From JBLEFH01 sp047345645 (GTDB lineage Bacteria; Pseudomonadota; Alphaproteobacteria; Rhodobacterales; Rhodobacteraceae): DNA of 64,000 bases. Below are positions 26,661 to 34,807 of this stretch, piece after piece. The stretch is taken from the NCBI GenBank assembly GCA_047345645.1, contig JBLEFH010000001.1, one strand, 5' to 3'. The notes under the pieces were generated by a model, which had not been told where the DNA came from, did not search any database, and saw nothing but the letters and a program-made list of their open reading frames with translations. Numbering within the stretch: the stretch's first letter is position 1; the number at the start of each line of letters is the position of its first letter. The translations under genes were made by a program, and so were the position numbers.

Positions 26661-27755
26661 TCATTCTGGCGTGGCGAGATCGACCCAGACGAGGCGGTGA
26701 TCCGAAGCCGTTGCCGCCGTCTCCGCCATCGGCCCGTCTGCCGGCCAGAAGACGCCTGCATCACTCACGGTCAGATCCGCTGAGGGCAGGGCGTAATCCA
26801 CTCGCATATTGCCGGGCGCGTCGTCGTTCCAATCCGCCGTGTCGAGCGCCGGATCCGTTTCATGCGCATCATTCGCACCGCCCTGACCGGCCGCTTTGCC
26901 GCCCGCGCTGGTCGGGGCGGGGTCTTGCAGCTTGGGATGGGCGAGCAGCTCCGCCATCACTTCCGAGCGCCCGTCGCCATCCTTGGGGTCGAGATTATAG
27001 TCACCGAGGATGACAAACGGGGCGTCCGCCATCGGCGCGGTGTCCCCGGCATCATCGGTCAGCGAGTCACCGCTCAGATAGCGCGCCCACAACCCGACCT
27101 CTGCCGCATTGCGCAGCCCGTTGGCATCCTCCGGCCCGTCAAAGACCGGCGGCGTCGGGTGCGCGGCGAGGATGTGGAGCGGGCCGAGCGACGTTTCCAC
27201 CGGCACATCCCAATGGGATTTCGAGGAGAGGCGCAGGATCTCCGCCACCTCGTCAGCATAATGATCCTCCGGCATCGCGAAGCCGCTCTCTTGCCATGTC
27301 AGAAGCTGGAAAGTCCGCGCGCCCTCCGCGTCGATGGGATATTTCGACAGCAGCGCCATGCCATATTGGCCGGGGAAACTGCCATAGCCATGGGCGTCGT
27401 CGGGATCGTTCAGACGGCCATCGCCATTCACATCGAGATCGGTCGGCACGCCGGTGTTGGACGGAGCCGAAAAACTATGCGGATAGTCCGCCCCTGCCTC
27501 TTTCAGCGCCACCTGAAACGCGGCGAGCGCGCGGCCCTCGGCGTCCCAATCCAGCTCGTTGATCAGCAGAATATCCGGCTGCGTCTCGACAATCACCGCG
27601 ATCACGGCGGCGATTTGGGCATCCTCTCCGCTCTCGATATCCTGAAGCAAAAGCCCCGGCCCCTGCCGGTTCAGCGCGGCGTTAAAACTCGCCACCCGCA
27701 GATCGGCGAGGGCGGGCGTGGCGATCAGGGCGAGGAGGCAAGCGGTGCGGAGCAT
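26661..27755 (-). CDS. Secreted endonuclease/exonuclease/phosphatase family protein
   Basis: 364 residues with a Sec signal peptide (MLRTACLLALIATPALA, cleavage before DLR). The mature part opens with LRVASFNAALNRQGPG, has INELDWDAEG (catalytic acid), an LDVNGDGRLNDPDDA segment resembling a calcium-binding loop, FVILGDYNLDPKDGDG, and ends with TASDHRLVWVD, matching the EEP (DNase I-like) catalytic order. Predicted periplasmic or extracellular phosphodiesterase/nuclease. It lies one base after the HEAT-repeat gene in an operon with leuD and is convergent with the giant nuclease, which carries an EEP domain of its own. Confidence 0.87.
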   Translation of the reverse strand: MLRTACLLALIATPALADLRVASFNAALNRQGPGLLLQDIESGEDAQIAAVIAVIVETQPDILLINELDWDAEGRALAAFQVALKEAGADYPHSFSAPSNTGVPTDLDVNGDGRLNDPDDAHGYGSFPGQYGMALLSKYPIDAEGARTFQLLTWQESGFAMPEDHYADEVAEILRLSSKSHWDVPVETSLGPLHILAAHPTPPVFDGPEDANGLRNAAEVGLWARYLSGDSLTDDAGDTAPMADAPFVILGDYNLDPKDGDGRSEVMAELLAHPKLQDPAPTSAGGKAAGQGGANDAHETDPALDTADWNDDAPGNMRVDYALPSADLTVSDAGVFWPADGPMAETAATASDHRLVWVDLATPE

Positions 27756-27756
27756 G

Positions 27757-28506
27757 TCAGCGATCCTTTAATGAACGTTGCGCGCGTTTGCAGATATAGG
27801 CGGTGGCTTTGCTGTCGCTCGCGTCGGCCCACTCCGCACAGAGGGCGCGCACCCAATCTGGGCGGGTCTTGGCCGCATCATTGAGCCAGTTGGCAACGGA
27901 GTCCTGAACATAACGCTCGGGATCGGCCTTGAGCGGTTCGAGCAGCGGCAGGCCAAGTTCCGGCGTCTCTTTCAGCTTCGCGATATGAGCGGACCAGACA
28001 CCGCGCGGCCGGGTCGCTTCGCTGGCAAAGCGGCGGATATTGGGCGCGGCGTCGGCGGTCCATGGGGTGAGCAGCGCGATGGCTGTCTCGATCTGAGCAG
28101 ACAGCGCCGGGCGAAGCGCCAGCCACGCCCACTCTCGCACTCCGAAATGTGGATCGTCCGCCAGCGGGCGAAGGCGCGTGAGTTGCGCCTCCAGCGGCCC
28201 GCCTTCCGCCGCGATGGCGTAGCAGGCCCAGCCTCGCAAACTGTCCGAAGGATGCGCGGCGAGATCGGCGACCGGCACACCATGCGCCGCCGCGATATCC
28301 GCCGCGATGGCCATGCGTTTGGTGATCCCAAGGGAAGCGGCGTCCCGCATATCGGCGACGGCTTCGGGGGAGAGCCCCAGAACACCCTCCATCAGCACGG
28401 CGAAATCTACCGCGAGACATTCCGTCAGATTGCTGGGCGGCGCGCCGCCATTCAGCGCCGCGAGCCGCTCAGGCGGGATATCCGCGAGTTTCAGCGCGCC
28501 AGCCAT
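27757..28506 (-). CDS. DNA alkylation repair (AlkD-like) HEAT-repeat protein
   Basis: 249-residue all-helical protein. Repeated helix pairs such as HPSDSLRGWACYAIAA, DPHFGVREWAWLALRP and APNIRRFASEATRPRGVW are typical of the AlkC/AlkD HEAT-like DNA alkylation repair family, which removes N3/N7-alkylated bases without base flipping. The RRFASEATRPRGVW segment with basic and aromatic residues is the usual DNA-facing part. Three bases separate it from leuD upstream and one base from the nuclease gene downstream, so the three genes form an operon. Lesion specificity is not determinable. Confidence 0.8.
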   Translation of the reverse strand: MAGALKLADIPPERLAALNGGAPPSNLTECLAVDFAVLMEGVLGLSPEAVADMRDAASLGITKRMAIAADIAAAHGVPVADLAAHPSDSLRGWACYAIAAEGGPLEAQLTRLRPLADDPHFGVREWAWLALRPALSAQIETAIALLTPWTADAAPNIRRFASEATRPRGVWSAHIAKLKETPELGLPLLEPLKADPERYVQDSVANWLNDAAKTRPDWVRALCAEWADASDSKATAYICKRAQRSLKDR

Positions 28507-28509
28507 GGG

Positions 28510-29115
28510 TCAGACCCAGGGACGCGACGTCTCCATCTGGCTCTCAAAGCCCGCAATCTCGCTCGATTGCTGGAGGGTCAGGCCAATATCGTCCAGCCCT
28601 TCAAGCAGGCATTTCTTGCGGAACGGGTCGATCTCGAAGGCAATCTCGCTGCCATCGGCGGCGGTGATCGTCTGGTTTTCGAGATCCACCGTGACGCGCG
28701 CATTGTCGCCGCCGCCGGTGCCCTCCATCAGCTTATCCACATCTTCCTGCGGCAAGGTGATCGGCAAAATGCCGTTCTTGAAGCAGTTATTGTAGAAAAT
28801 ATCGGCAAAGCTGGTCGAAACGATCACCTTCAGCCCGAAATCCTTGAGCGCCCAGGGCGCATGTTCACGTGACGAGCCGCAGCCAAAATTGTCGCCCGCG
28901 ATCAGGATCTCGGCGCGGCGATAAGGCTCCTGGTTGAGGACGAAATCCGGGTTCTCATTGCCCTCGCGATCATAGCGCAGTTCGTCAAAGGCGTGGACGC
29001 CAAGGCCCGAGCGCTTGATGGTTTTGAGAAATTGCTTCGGGATGATCATATCCGTGTCAATATTCATCAGCGGCATGGGCGCCGCGATCCCGGTGAAAGT
29101 GTCGAATTTATCCAT
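28510..29115 (-). CDS. leuD: 3-isopropylmalate dehydratase small subunit
   Basis: 201-residue swivelling subunit that completes the LeuCD active site. MNIDTDMIIPKQFLKTI near residue 17 and GDNFGCGSSREHAPWAL near residue 74 are its signatures. Length is normal. In most relatives it lies downstream of leuC on the same strand with leuB next; here it is inverted relative to leuC and separated from it by DUF429 and the nuclease genes, and leuB is not in the window. Two DNA repair/nuclease-type genes follow in the same operon. Confidence 0.96.
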   Translation of the reverse strand: MDKFDTFTGIAAPMPLMNIDTDMIIPKQFLKTIKRSGLGVHAFDELRYDREGNENPDFVLNQEPYRRAEILIAGDNFGCGSSREHAPWALKDFGLKVIVSTSFADIFYNNCFKNGILPITLPQEDVDKLMEGTGGGDNARVTVDLENQTITAADGSEIAFEIDPFRKKCLLEGLDDIGLTLQQSSEIAGFESQMETSRPWV

Positions 29116-29186
29116 GGTCTCTGGCCTCGTCGTTCTGCTTCTTTCATACGCGGGCCGGATCGCGGAGTCGATCCTTTGACGCGCGG

Positions 29187-29654
29187 TTAACGGCAGCGGG
29201 AAATCACGCTGTCGATCGCCGCCGTGGAGCCGCGCAGCGGATACTGCGTCACCGGATCATTGAGCAGCGTCGGGCCGAAGGCGAGGTCCGTCCCGGAGCG
29301 CAGCGCGTCGAGAAGCGCATCGTCGAGCGGCTCAGTGCGCACGTCGAAATCGCCATCGCTGCGCTGGTTGATAAGGGTTGCGGGAATGTCGATCTGCGGC
29401 CCGCCGTCGATTTGCAGGGACAGCATCTCGCGATCCCCCGTTTCCGCTCCATCCTCCGCCTCCACACGATATTCGAGGACGGGGTGATCCTCATGGCAAA
29501 GGATCGTCAGGCATTGGCGCGGATCGGTGAGGCAGACCATCGCATAATCCTGCCCGCTGAAGGACTCGCGAAAGGAGAACCATTGCGGCGCGTCCGCAGC
29601 CGCCGCTCCCATGGGCAGCGCGGCGATCACCAGCGCCCCTTTCAGCCTGTTCAT
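29187..29654 (-). CDS. Hypothetical periplasmic protein
   Basis: 155 residues from the chosen ATG, with a Sec signal peptide (MNRLKGALVIAALPMGAAA, cleavage before ADAP). The mature part has four cysteines (VCLTDPRQC, ILC and the terminal SRCR), which could form periplasmic disulfides. No family recognised. Upstream in-frame ATGs at 29678 and 29666 are possible, but the signal peptide fits best from 29654, which is preceded by GTGAGGG. Isolated gene between leuD and an unknown 92-residue protein. Confidence 0.65.
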   Translation of the reverse strand: MNRLKGALVIAALPMGAAAADAPQWFSFRESFSGQDYAMVCLTDPRQCLTILCHEDHPVLEYRVEAEDGAETGDREMLSLQIDGGPQIDIPATLINQRSDGDFDVRTEPLDDALLDALRSGTDLAFGPTLLNDPVTQYPLRGSTAAIDSVISRCR

Positions 29655-29794
29655 GCCCTCACTCATACCGTCTGACATACGCGCCGCGCCCCCACCGGGC
29701 AATGCTGCGCTACATTGCCGCAGATCGCGATGCTGTTATCAAACCGTCATAAAACCTACTTACTCTCGGATAACTGGTTGTAAGGGAGGACCAA

Positions 29795-30073
29795 ATGGCA
29801 ACCTATCAGGCGGCGTTAATGCACGCGGAACGCGCGGGTGAGGGCCTGTATCAATTCGAGGCGGAATCCGGGCTCGTGGCGAAATCGGCAATGGAAACAT
29901 TGCGCGCCTTCGTGGAGCGGGTCGAAACGATGGATCACCTCGATCTGGCGGAATGGCATGTGACGGCGGTCCATCGGGACACCGAAAAAGGCGTTGTCAC
30001 CGGCATGGGCACCTTTGTTTTCGGCTGCGGCGACGAGCAGCCATTCGTCTGTTTTATTACGGAAACGGGTTAA
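29795..30073 (+). CDS. Hypothetical small cytoplasmic protein
   Basis: 92-residue soluble protein without signal peptide or membrane segment. It contains AKSAMETLRAFVERVETMDHLD (helical) and then WHVTAVHRDTEKGVVTGMGTF (beta). GGGAGG six bases before the ATG and normal codon use support it as a gene. No family recognised. Followed by a 176-base gap that holds the promoter of the Hint protein gene. Confidence 0.65.
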   Translation: MATYQAALMHAERAGEGLYQFEAESGLVAKSAMETLRAFVERVETMDHLDLAEWHVTAVHRDTEKGVVTGMGTFVFGCGDEQPFVCFITETG

Positions 30074-30217
30074 GCGCTTTGTTCACGGTGCGCGCCGGTC
30101 GCGCCGCCGCCAAATCGATTTATTCATAAAGCTTAAAATATGACTTGGCGTTAGGTTTTCGGTTTGTATAAGGTAACAGCCGGGTGAGTATTTATTAGGT
30201 GGGACAAAGACATTTTT

Positions 30218-30231
30218 CCGCGCTTGCGCGG
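30218..30231 (+). promoter_or_regulatory. Leader hairpin before the Hint-domain gene
   Basis: CCGCGC-TT-GCGCGG just upstream of TTTAAGGAG, the ribosome binding site of the gene at 30250. The stem is 5-6 bp. It could tune translation; no homologous regulatory RNA is recognised. Confidence 0.35.
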
Positions 30232-30249
30232 GTTTAAGGAGTTTTTTGA

Positions 30250-31296
30250 ATGCCGACCTATGACTATCCCGGCTATGACGACGATCAGATCACATGGCCC
30301 GGCGGCAGCGTGTCTGAAGGCGACACGATCACATTTACTCAGCCGACCGACCATTTGGTTTCCATCACCGATAACGATTCCCGATTTCAGGATGGCACCG
30401 ACGACCGCGATGACGAGGACAACAGCCAGCAGGTTGAAGTCTTCGATGAAAACGGTGTTTTGGAGGCGTCTGGGCAGGTGCAACCGCGTGAGCGGATCGT
30501 TTTGGAAGATGCGGATGGCAATCAATACATCATGCACCGCGTTTATATCCGTTCCGAGCCGACCGGGAATGAATATTTCTACGTCTTCGAGGATCCAGGC
30601 CCGGAGCTGAATGTTCAGTATTCGGTGATTGATGTGAGCCGCCCGAATTCCGAGCCTTACTGGCTGCCGGGCGAAGTCACCTGTTTCACGCGCGGTGTCG
30701 AGGTTTTGACGCCGGACGGGTATCAGCGGGTTGAGAGGCTCAAAGCAGGTGATCTTGTGACAACCCGCGACCACGGGCCGCAGCCGATCCTCTGGGTAGC
30801 GCGGCGGTTTTTTAGCTGGAGCGATATGCTGGCCGATCCGCGCCGCGCGCCTTTCGAGGTGGCGGCGGACGCTTTCGGACGCGATCAACCAAAACGGCCT
30901 TTGCTGTTTTCGCGCCAGCACCGTTTGCTGGTCACGCCGCCGGCGCGAGGGTCGGATGACGCCACCAGCGAAATGCTCGCGCCGGTTGTGGCGCTGGAAG
31001 ATGGCACCCGCATCCGCCGCGTCGTCCCGGCGCTTGGGGTGGAATATATCCATCTCGTCTTCGCCCAGCATGAGATTGTGGACGCGGAAGGTCTCGCAAC
31101 CGAGTCGATGCTCCTGACGGCCTATTCCCGCGATGCCTCCGGCATGGATGCGCAGGACGACGCGGCTCTCTTCGATGATCTGCCCGACGTTACCCACGCC
31201 GCGCCCGCCCGCCCGATCCTGTCGAACAAATCGGCGCGAAACCTCATCGCGGAGGGCGCGCTTCTCAGCGATCCTGTCGCTGAAGACGTGATCTAA
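30250..31296 (+). CDS. Hint (hedgehog/intein) domain protein
   Basis: 348 residues. Residues 1-140 are acidic and beta-rich without a signal peptide. From Cys145 a Hint domain begins: CFTRGVEVLTPDGYQRVERLKAGDLVTTRDHGPQPI and later FSRQHRLLVTPP, the pattern of Hint_2 (PF13403), a family expanded in Rhodobacteraceae and often in type I-secreted proteins. The conserved Cys could perform N-S acyl shift and self-cleavage, but no C-terminal splicing half is evident. AAGGAG precedes the ATG. Probably secreted or surface associated; function unknown. Confidence 0.8.
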   Translation: MPTYDYPGYDDDQITWPGGSVSEGDTITFTQPTDHLVSITDNDSRFQDGTDDRDDEDNSQQVEVFDENGVLEASGQVQPRERIVLEDADGNQYIMHRVYIRSEPTGNEYFYVFEDPGPELNVQYSVIDVSRPNSEPYWLPGEVTCFTRGVEVLTPDGYQRVERLKAGDLVTTRDHGPQPILWVARRFFSWSDMLADPRRAPFEVAADAFGRDQPKRPLLFSRQHRLLVTPPARGSDDATSEMLAPVVALEDGTRIRRVVPALGVEYIHLVFAQHEIVDAEGLATESMLLTAYSRDASGMDAQDDAALFDDLPDVTHAAPARPILSNKSARNLIAEGALLSDPVAEDVI

Positions 31297-31303
31297 AAGA
31301 ACC

Positions 31304-31325
31304 GGCGGCGCCCGATAGCGCCGCC
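31304..31325. terminator. Hairpin between convergent Hint and gapR genes
   Basis: GGCGGCGC-CCGATA-GCGCCGCC, a perfect 8-bp stem with a six-base loop, lies in the 36-base gap between two convergent genes. The U-run is poor, so termination may be Rho-assisted. Confidence 0.5.
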
Positions 31326-31332
31326 CTTCGCC

Positions 31333-31608
31333 TCACATCCCGAGCGCGTCTTTGTAGATTTCCAGAATCGCCTCTTCCTCGCTCACATCCTGCGGGTCTT
31401 TCTTGCGCAGGGCGACGAGTTTGCGCATGACTTTGGTGTCATACCCGCGTGACTTCGCTTCGGCCATGACCTCTTTCTGCTGATCGGCGATGTCTTTCTT
31501 CTCCGCCTCAAGGCGCTCGAAACGCTCGATAAACTGTCGCAGTTCGCTCGCCGTCACCCGGTAGGCGGTGGCTTCCTCTTCGACGACATTCATGCTGTCT
31601 TCCATCAT
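31333..31608 (-). CDS. gapR: GapR family (DUF2312) nucleoid-associated protein
   Basis: 91-residue coiled-coil DNA-binding protein. ELRQFIERFERLEAEKKDIADQQKEVMAEAKSRGYD and MRKLVALRKKD are the DUF2312 signature. In Caulobacter, GapR clamps overtwisted AT-rich DNA ahead of polymerases and stimulates topoisomerases; the same role is inferred here. The ATG at 31608 (MMEDSMN) is preferred because GAGG lies six bases upstream; an in-frame ATG at 31620 is possible. Divergent from a small membrane protein gene. Confidence 0.88.
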   Translation of the reverse strand: MMEDSMNVVEEEATAYRVTASELRQFIERFERLEAEKKDIADQQKEVMAEAKSRGYDTKVMRKLVALRKKDPQDVSEEEAILEIYKDALGM

Positions 31609-31707
31609 CACGGACCTCATTTGCTAACCGGCGTCTCGGCGCGCCGGGATTTTCTTTTGTCACGCTCTTCGATAAAGGGAGCGGGAGTTAAAGCCAAGGA
31701 GCCAGAT

Positions 31708-31923
31708 ATGTCGATGATGATTGCAGGCGGGATTACCCTGACCATTCTGGGTCTCGTCGGGCTGATTTTCTGCATCGTCCGGGCGCGGCGTTTCAAAAAG
31801 CTCGATCCGCAGAGCCAGGAATATCAGGCGGGGTTCAAGGGTCTGATCATCGTCAATATGGTGGCGATGCTGTTTTCCTTCCTCGGCCTCGCGCTGGTCA
31901 TCATGGGGATCATTCTGGCCTGA
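31708..31923 (+). CDS. Small two-helix membrane protein, unknown function
   Basis: 71 residues: a membrane helix (IAGGITLTILGLVGLIFCIV), a short basic loop (RARRFKKLDPQSQEYQAGF) and a second helix (LIIVNMVAMLFSFLGLALVIM). AAGGAG seven bases before the ATG at 31708 defines the start; the longer upstream frame is not supported. The basic loop suggests both termini face the periplasm. Such proteins are common in Rhodobacteraceae but uncharacterised. Convergent with the hydrolase gene, three bases between stops. Confidence 0.75.
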   Translation: MSMMIAGGITLTILGLVGLIFCIVRARRFKKLDPQSQEYQAGFKGLIIVNMVAMLFSFLGLALVIMGIILA

Positions 31924-31926
31924 GTG

Positions 31927-32655
31927 TCAGAGCGCATCGAGAGTGCGCGCCAGACCTTCCAGATCGCGCGGGCTGGAGAGGCGGTGATCGGCGTCCTTGA
32001 TGAGCTGGAGCCGCGCATCGTCGCACTCCACATGCTCCAGAAGCCGCAACGCCCAGTCCATCGGCACATCCGCGTCCGCCGTGCCTTGAATGAGCCGCAG
32101 CGGGAAGTCGAAGGCGAGGGGGGATTCGAGCACCAGACGGTCCCAGCCATCCTCGATGAGCCGTTTAGAAATCACCATCGGCTCGCCATACTCTGACGGC
32201 TCTTCGATATAGCCGCGGGTTTCCAACTCCGCCTTCTGTTCGTCAGTAAACTCTGCCCACATGCCGTTCTTGGTGAAATCCGGCGCGGCGGCGAGGCCGA
32301 CCATGGCGGAGATGTTGAGGCCCGCATCCCGCGCGAGCAGAAGCCCGATCCAGCCGCCCATGGAGGAACCGACGATGATTTGCGGGCCGCTTGTCAGCTC
32401 CGCAATCGTCTCGGCGGCGTCGCGCGCCCAATCCCCGATGCAGCCTTCGGTAAAGTCACCGGAGCTTTGCCCATGGCCGGTATAGTCGAACCGAAGGAAG
32501 GCCCGGCCACGCTCGCGCGCCCAGTCTTCGAGGAACAGCGCCTTGGTGCCTTCCATGTCCGAGCGCAGACCCGGCAGGAACACAATTCCCGGCCCTTCTC
32601 CCGAAAGCTGGTTATAGGCGATCCGGCGCGTGCCAAGCTCAAGAAATTCAACCAT
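31927..32655 (-). CDS. Alpha/beta hydrolase
   Basis: 242-residue serine hydrolase. IVFLPGLRSDMEG near residue 24 forms the oxyanion region, FDYTGHGQSSGDF near 56 is typical of palmitoyl-thioesterase/BD-FAE-like hydrolases, the nucleophile Ser98 is in VGSSMGG, the acid is in GTADADVP and the His in KDADHRLS. ATG at 32655 is preceded by GAGGGGA; an upstream in-frame start at 32709 lacks one. Family homologues include human ABHD10-like thioesterases; the substrate is unknown. Divergent from thrS. Confidence 0.85.
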   Translation of the reverse strand: MVEFLELGTRRIAYNQLSGEGPGIVFLPGLRSDMEGTKALFLEDWARERGRAFLRFDYTGHGQSSGDFTEGCIGDWARDAAETIAELTSGPQIIVGSSMGGWIGLLLARDAGLNISAMVGLAAAPDFTKNGMWAEFTDEQKAELETRGYIEEPSEYGEPMVISKRLIEDGWDRLVLESPLAFDFPLRLIQGTADADVPMDWALRLLEHVECDDARLQLIKDADHRLSSPRDLEGLARTLDAL

Positions 32656-32711
32656 GGAGCGTCCCCTCTTTTCCGGCGCCACTCTTTCAAATGCCGCCGC
32701 GCGCCGCAAGC

Positions 32712-32739
32712 TTGACGGGGCGGGATGCGGGATTTAACC
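32712..32739 (+). promoter_or_regulatory. Candidate thrS promoter
   Basis: TTGACG at 32712-32717 and TTAACC at 32734-32739, 16 bases apart, lie 52 bases before the thrS ATG. The match to the sigma-70 consensus is fair only. No T-box, leader peptide or threonine-codon attenuator is apparent in the 135-base gap. Confidence 0.35.
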
Positions 32740-32790
32740 AAACGGCAATGCAACCGGGCGTTTCGTAGGCGCCAAACGACAGGAGACCAT

Positions 32791-34743
32791 ATGGCCCAGA
32801 TCACCATTACCCTGCCCGACGGGGCGCAGCGCAATTACGAGGCGGGGGTGACAGCGGCCGATGTCGCTGCCGATATTTCCAAAAGCCTTGCCAAAGCCGC
32901 GATTGCCGCGAGTCATGACGGGACGCTGACCGACCTCTCGCGCCCGATGGAGCAGGACACGGCGCTTGCGATCCACACCAATAAGGATGCCGATGTGGCG
33001 CTGGAGCTGATCCGTCACGACGCCGCGCATATCATGGCGCGGGCGGTGCAGGAGCTGTGGCCGGATACCAAGGTCACCATCGGGCCGGTGATCGCCAACG
33101 GGTTCTATTACGATTTCGACCGCAAGGAGCCGTTTACCGACTCCGACCTCGAAACCATCGAGAAGAAGATGCGCGAGATCATCAACAAGCGGGAGCCGGT
33201 GAAGACGGAAGTGTGGGACCGCGACCGGGCAATCCAGCATTACAAGGATAATAACGAGCCGTTTAAGGTGGAACTCGTGGACATGATCCCCGAGGGTCAG
33301 GACATTCGCATGTATTGGCATGGCGACTGGCAGGATCTCTGCCGGGGGCCGCACTTGGCGCATACGGGGCAGGTGCCGGGCGATGCTTTCAAGCTGATGA
33401 GCGTTGCCGGGGCCTACTGGCGCGGCGATTCCGACCGCCCGATGCTCCAACGGATTTACGGCACGGCCTTCCGCAACAAGGACGATCTCAAGGCGCATCT
33501 GCATATGCTGGATGAGGCCGCCAAGCGCGACCACCGCAAGCTGGGGCGTGAGATGGACCTCTTCCATTTTCAGGAAGAAGCGCCCGGCATGGTGTTCTGG
33601 CACCCCGATGGCTGGACGATCTACCGCGAGCTGGAAGCCTATATGCGCCGCCGCCTGACCGCTGCGGGCTATAAGGAAATCAAGACCCCGCAGGTGGTAG
33701 ACCGCAAGCTGTGGGAGGCGTCGGGCCACTGGGCGAAATACCGTGAAAATATGTATATCACGGAGATCGACGAGGAGCATGCGAAGGAAAAGCGCGTCAA
33801 TGCGCTGAAACCGATGAACTGCCCCTGCCATGTCGAAGTGTTCAAACAGGGTCTGAAATCCTACCGCGATCTGCCGCTGCGTCTGGCCGAGTTCGGTTCC
33901 TGTCACCGCTATGAGGCGCATGGTGCACTCCATGGGCTCATGCGGGTGCGGGGCTTCGTGCAGGACGACGCGCATATCTTCTGCACCGAGGACCAGATCG
34001 AGGAGGAATGCGCCAAGTTCATGAGCCTGCTCTCGACGGTTTACGAGGACATTGGCTTTGGGCGGTTCGACATCAAATTCTCGACCCGGCCCGATGTGCG
34101 TGTCGGCTCGGACGAGGTGTGGGACAAGGCGGAGAATGCGCTGGAAAATGCGATCAAGGCGATCCGCAACGATTACGAAGTCGATCCGGGGGAGGGCGCG
34201 TTCTACGGCCCGAAACTCGATTTCAAACTGACCGATGCGATTGGCCGCGAATGGCAGTGCGGCACCTTCCAGGCGGATTTCAACCTGCCCGAGCGGCTCG
34301 ATGCGACCTATATCGGCGAGGATGGCGCGAAACACCGCCCGGTGATGCTCCACCGCGCGATTTTGGGGAGTTTCGAGCGGTTTATCGGGATTTTGCTAGA
34401 AAACTATGAGGGCAAAATGCCCTTCTGGCTCGCGCCGCGTCAGGTGGTGGTGGCCTCCATTGTTTCCGAAGCGGATGGGTTCGTGCATGAAGCCGTCGAG
34501 ATGCTCCGCAAGGCGGGGCTGCGGGCCGAGGCCGACACGCGCAATGAGAAGATCAACTACAAGATCCGCGAACATTCGCTGGGCAAAGTGCCGGTGATCC
34601 TCGCCATCGGGAAGCGTGAGGTCGAGGAGCGGAGCGTCACGGTGCGCCGTCTCGGCGAGCAGAAAACCGAAGTGGTGAAGCTCGATGATCTGATCCCGCA
34701 GCTCAAGGACGACGCGCTCGCGCCGGATCTGCGGGAGGCGTAA
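32791..34743 (+). CDS. thrS: Threonyl-tRNA synthetase
   Basis: 650-residue class II synthetase. The TGS domain occupies residues 1-60 (ITITLPDGAQRNYEAGVTA). The editing domain has the zinc/hydrolysis motif HDAAHIMARA near residue 76. The catalytic core includes KPMNCPCHVEVF near 338 (zinc-binding Cys), VRGFVQDDAHIFC (motif 2) and RPVMLHRAILGSFERF (motif 3). The C-terminal anticodon-binding domain begins near LAPRQVVVASI. AGGAG precedes the ATG at 32791. Monocistronic, with its own terminator. Confidence 0.98.
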   Translation: MAQITITLPDGAQRNYEAGVTAADVAADISKSLAKAAIAASHDGTLTDLSRPMEQDTALAIHTNKDADVALELIRHDAAHIMARAVQELWPDTKVTIGPVIANGFYYDFDRKEPFTDSDLETIEKKMREIINKREPVKTEVWDRDRAIQHYKDNNEPFKVELVDMIPEGQDIRMYWHGDWQDLCRGPHLAHTGQVPGDAFKLMSVAGAYWRGDSDRPMLQRIYGTAFRNKDDLKAHLHMLDEAAKRDHRKLGREMDLFHFQEEAPGMVFWHPDGWTIYRELEAYMRRRLTAAGYKEIKTPQVVDRKLWEASGHWAKYRENMYITEIDEEHAKEKRVNALKPMNCPCHVEVFKQGLKSYRDLPLRLAEFGSCHRYEAHGALHGLMRVRGFVQDDAHIFCTEDQIEEECAKFMSLLSTVYEDIGFGRFDIKFSTRPDVRVGSDEVWDKAENALENAIKAIRNDYEVDPGEGAFYGPKLDFKLTDAIGREWQCGTFQADFNLPERLDATYIGEDGAKHRPVMLHRAILGSFERFIGILLENYEGKMPFWLAPRQVVVASIVSEADGFVHEAVEMLRKAGLRAEADTRNEKINYKIREHSLGKVPVILAIGKREVEERSVTVRRLGEQKTEVVKLDDLIPQLKDDALAPDLREA

Positions 34744-34762
34744 GCCACGTTAACGACAACAA

Positions 34763-34790
34763 AAAAGGGCGCCGTAATGGGCGCCCTTTT
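34763..34790. terminator. Bidirectional intrinsic terminator after thrS
   Basis: AAAAGGGCGCC (34763-34773), loop GTAATG, GGCGCCCTTTT (34780-34790): an 11-bp perfect stem with U-runs in both directions. It serves thrS and the convergent alanine-rich protein gene. Confidence 0.9.
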
Positions 34791-34807
34791 CGTTTATGGG
34801 GAGTGGC

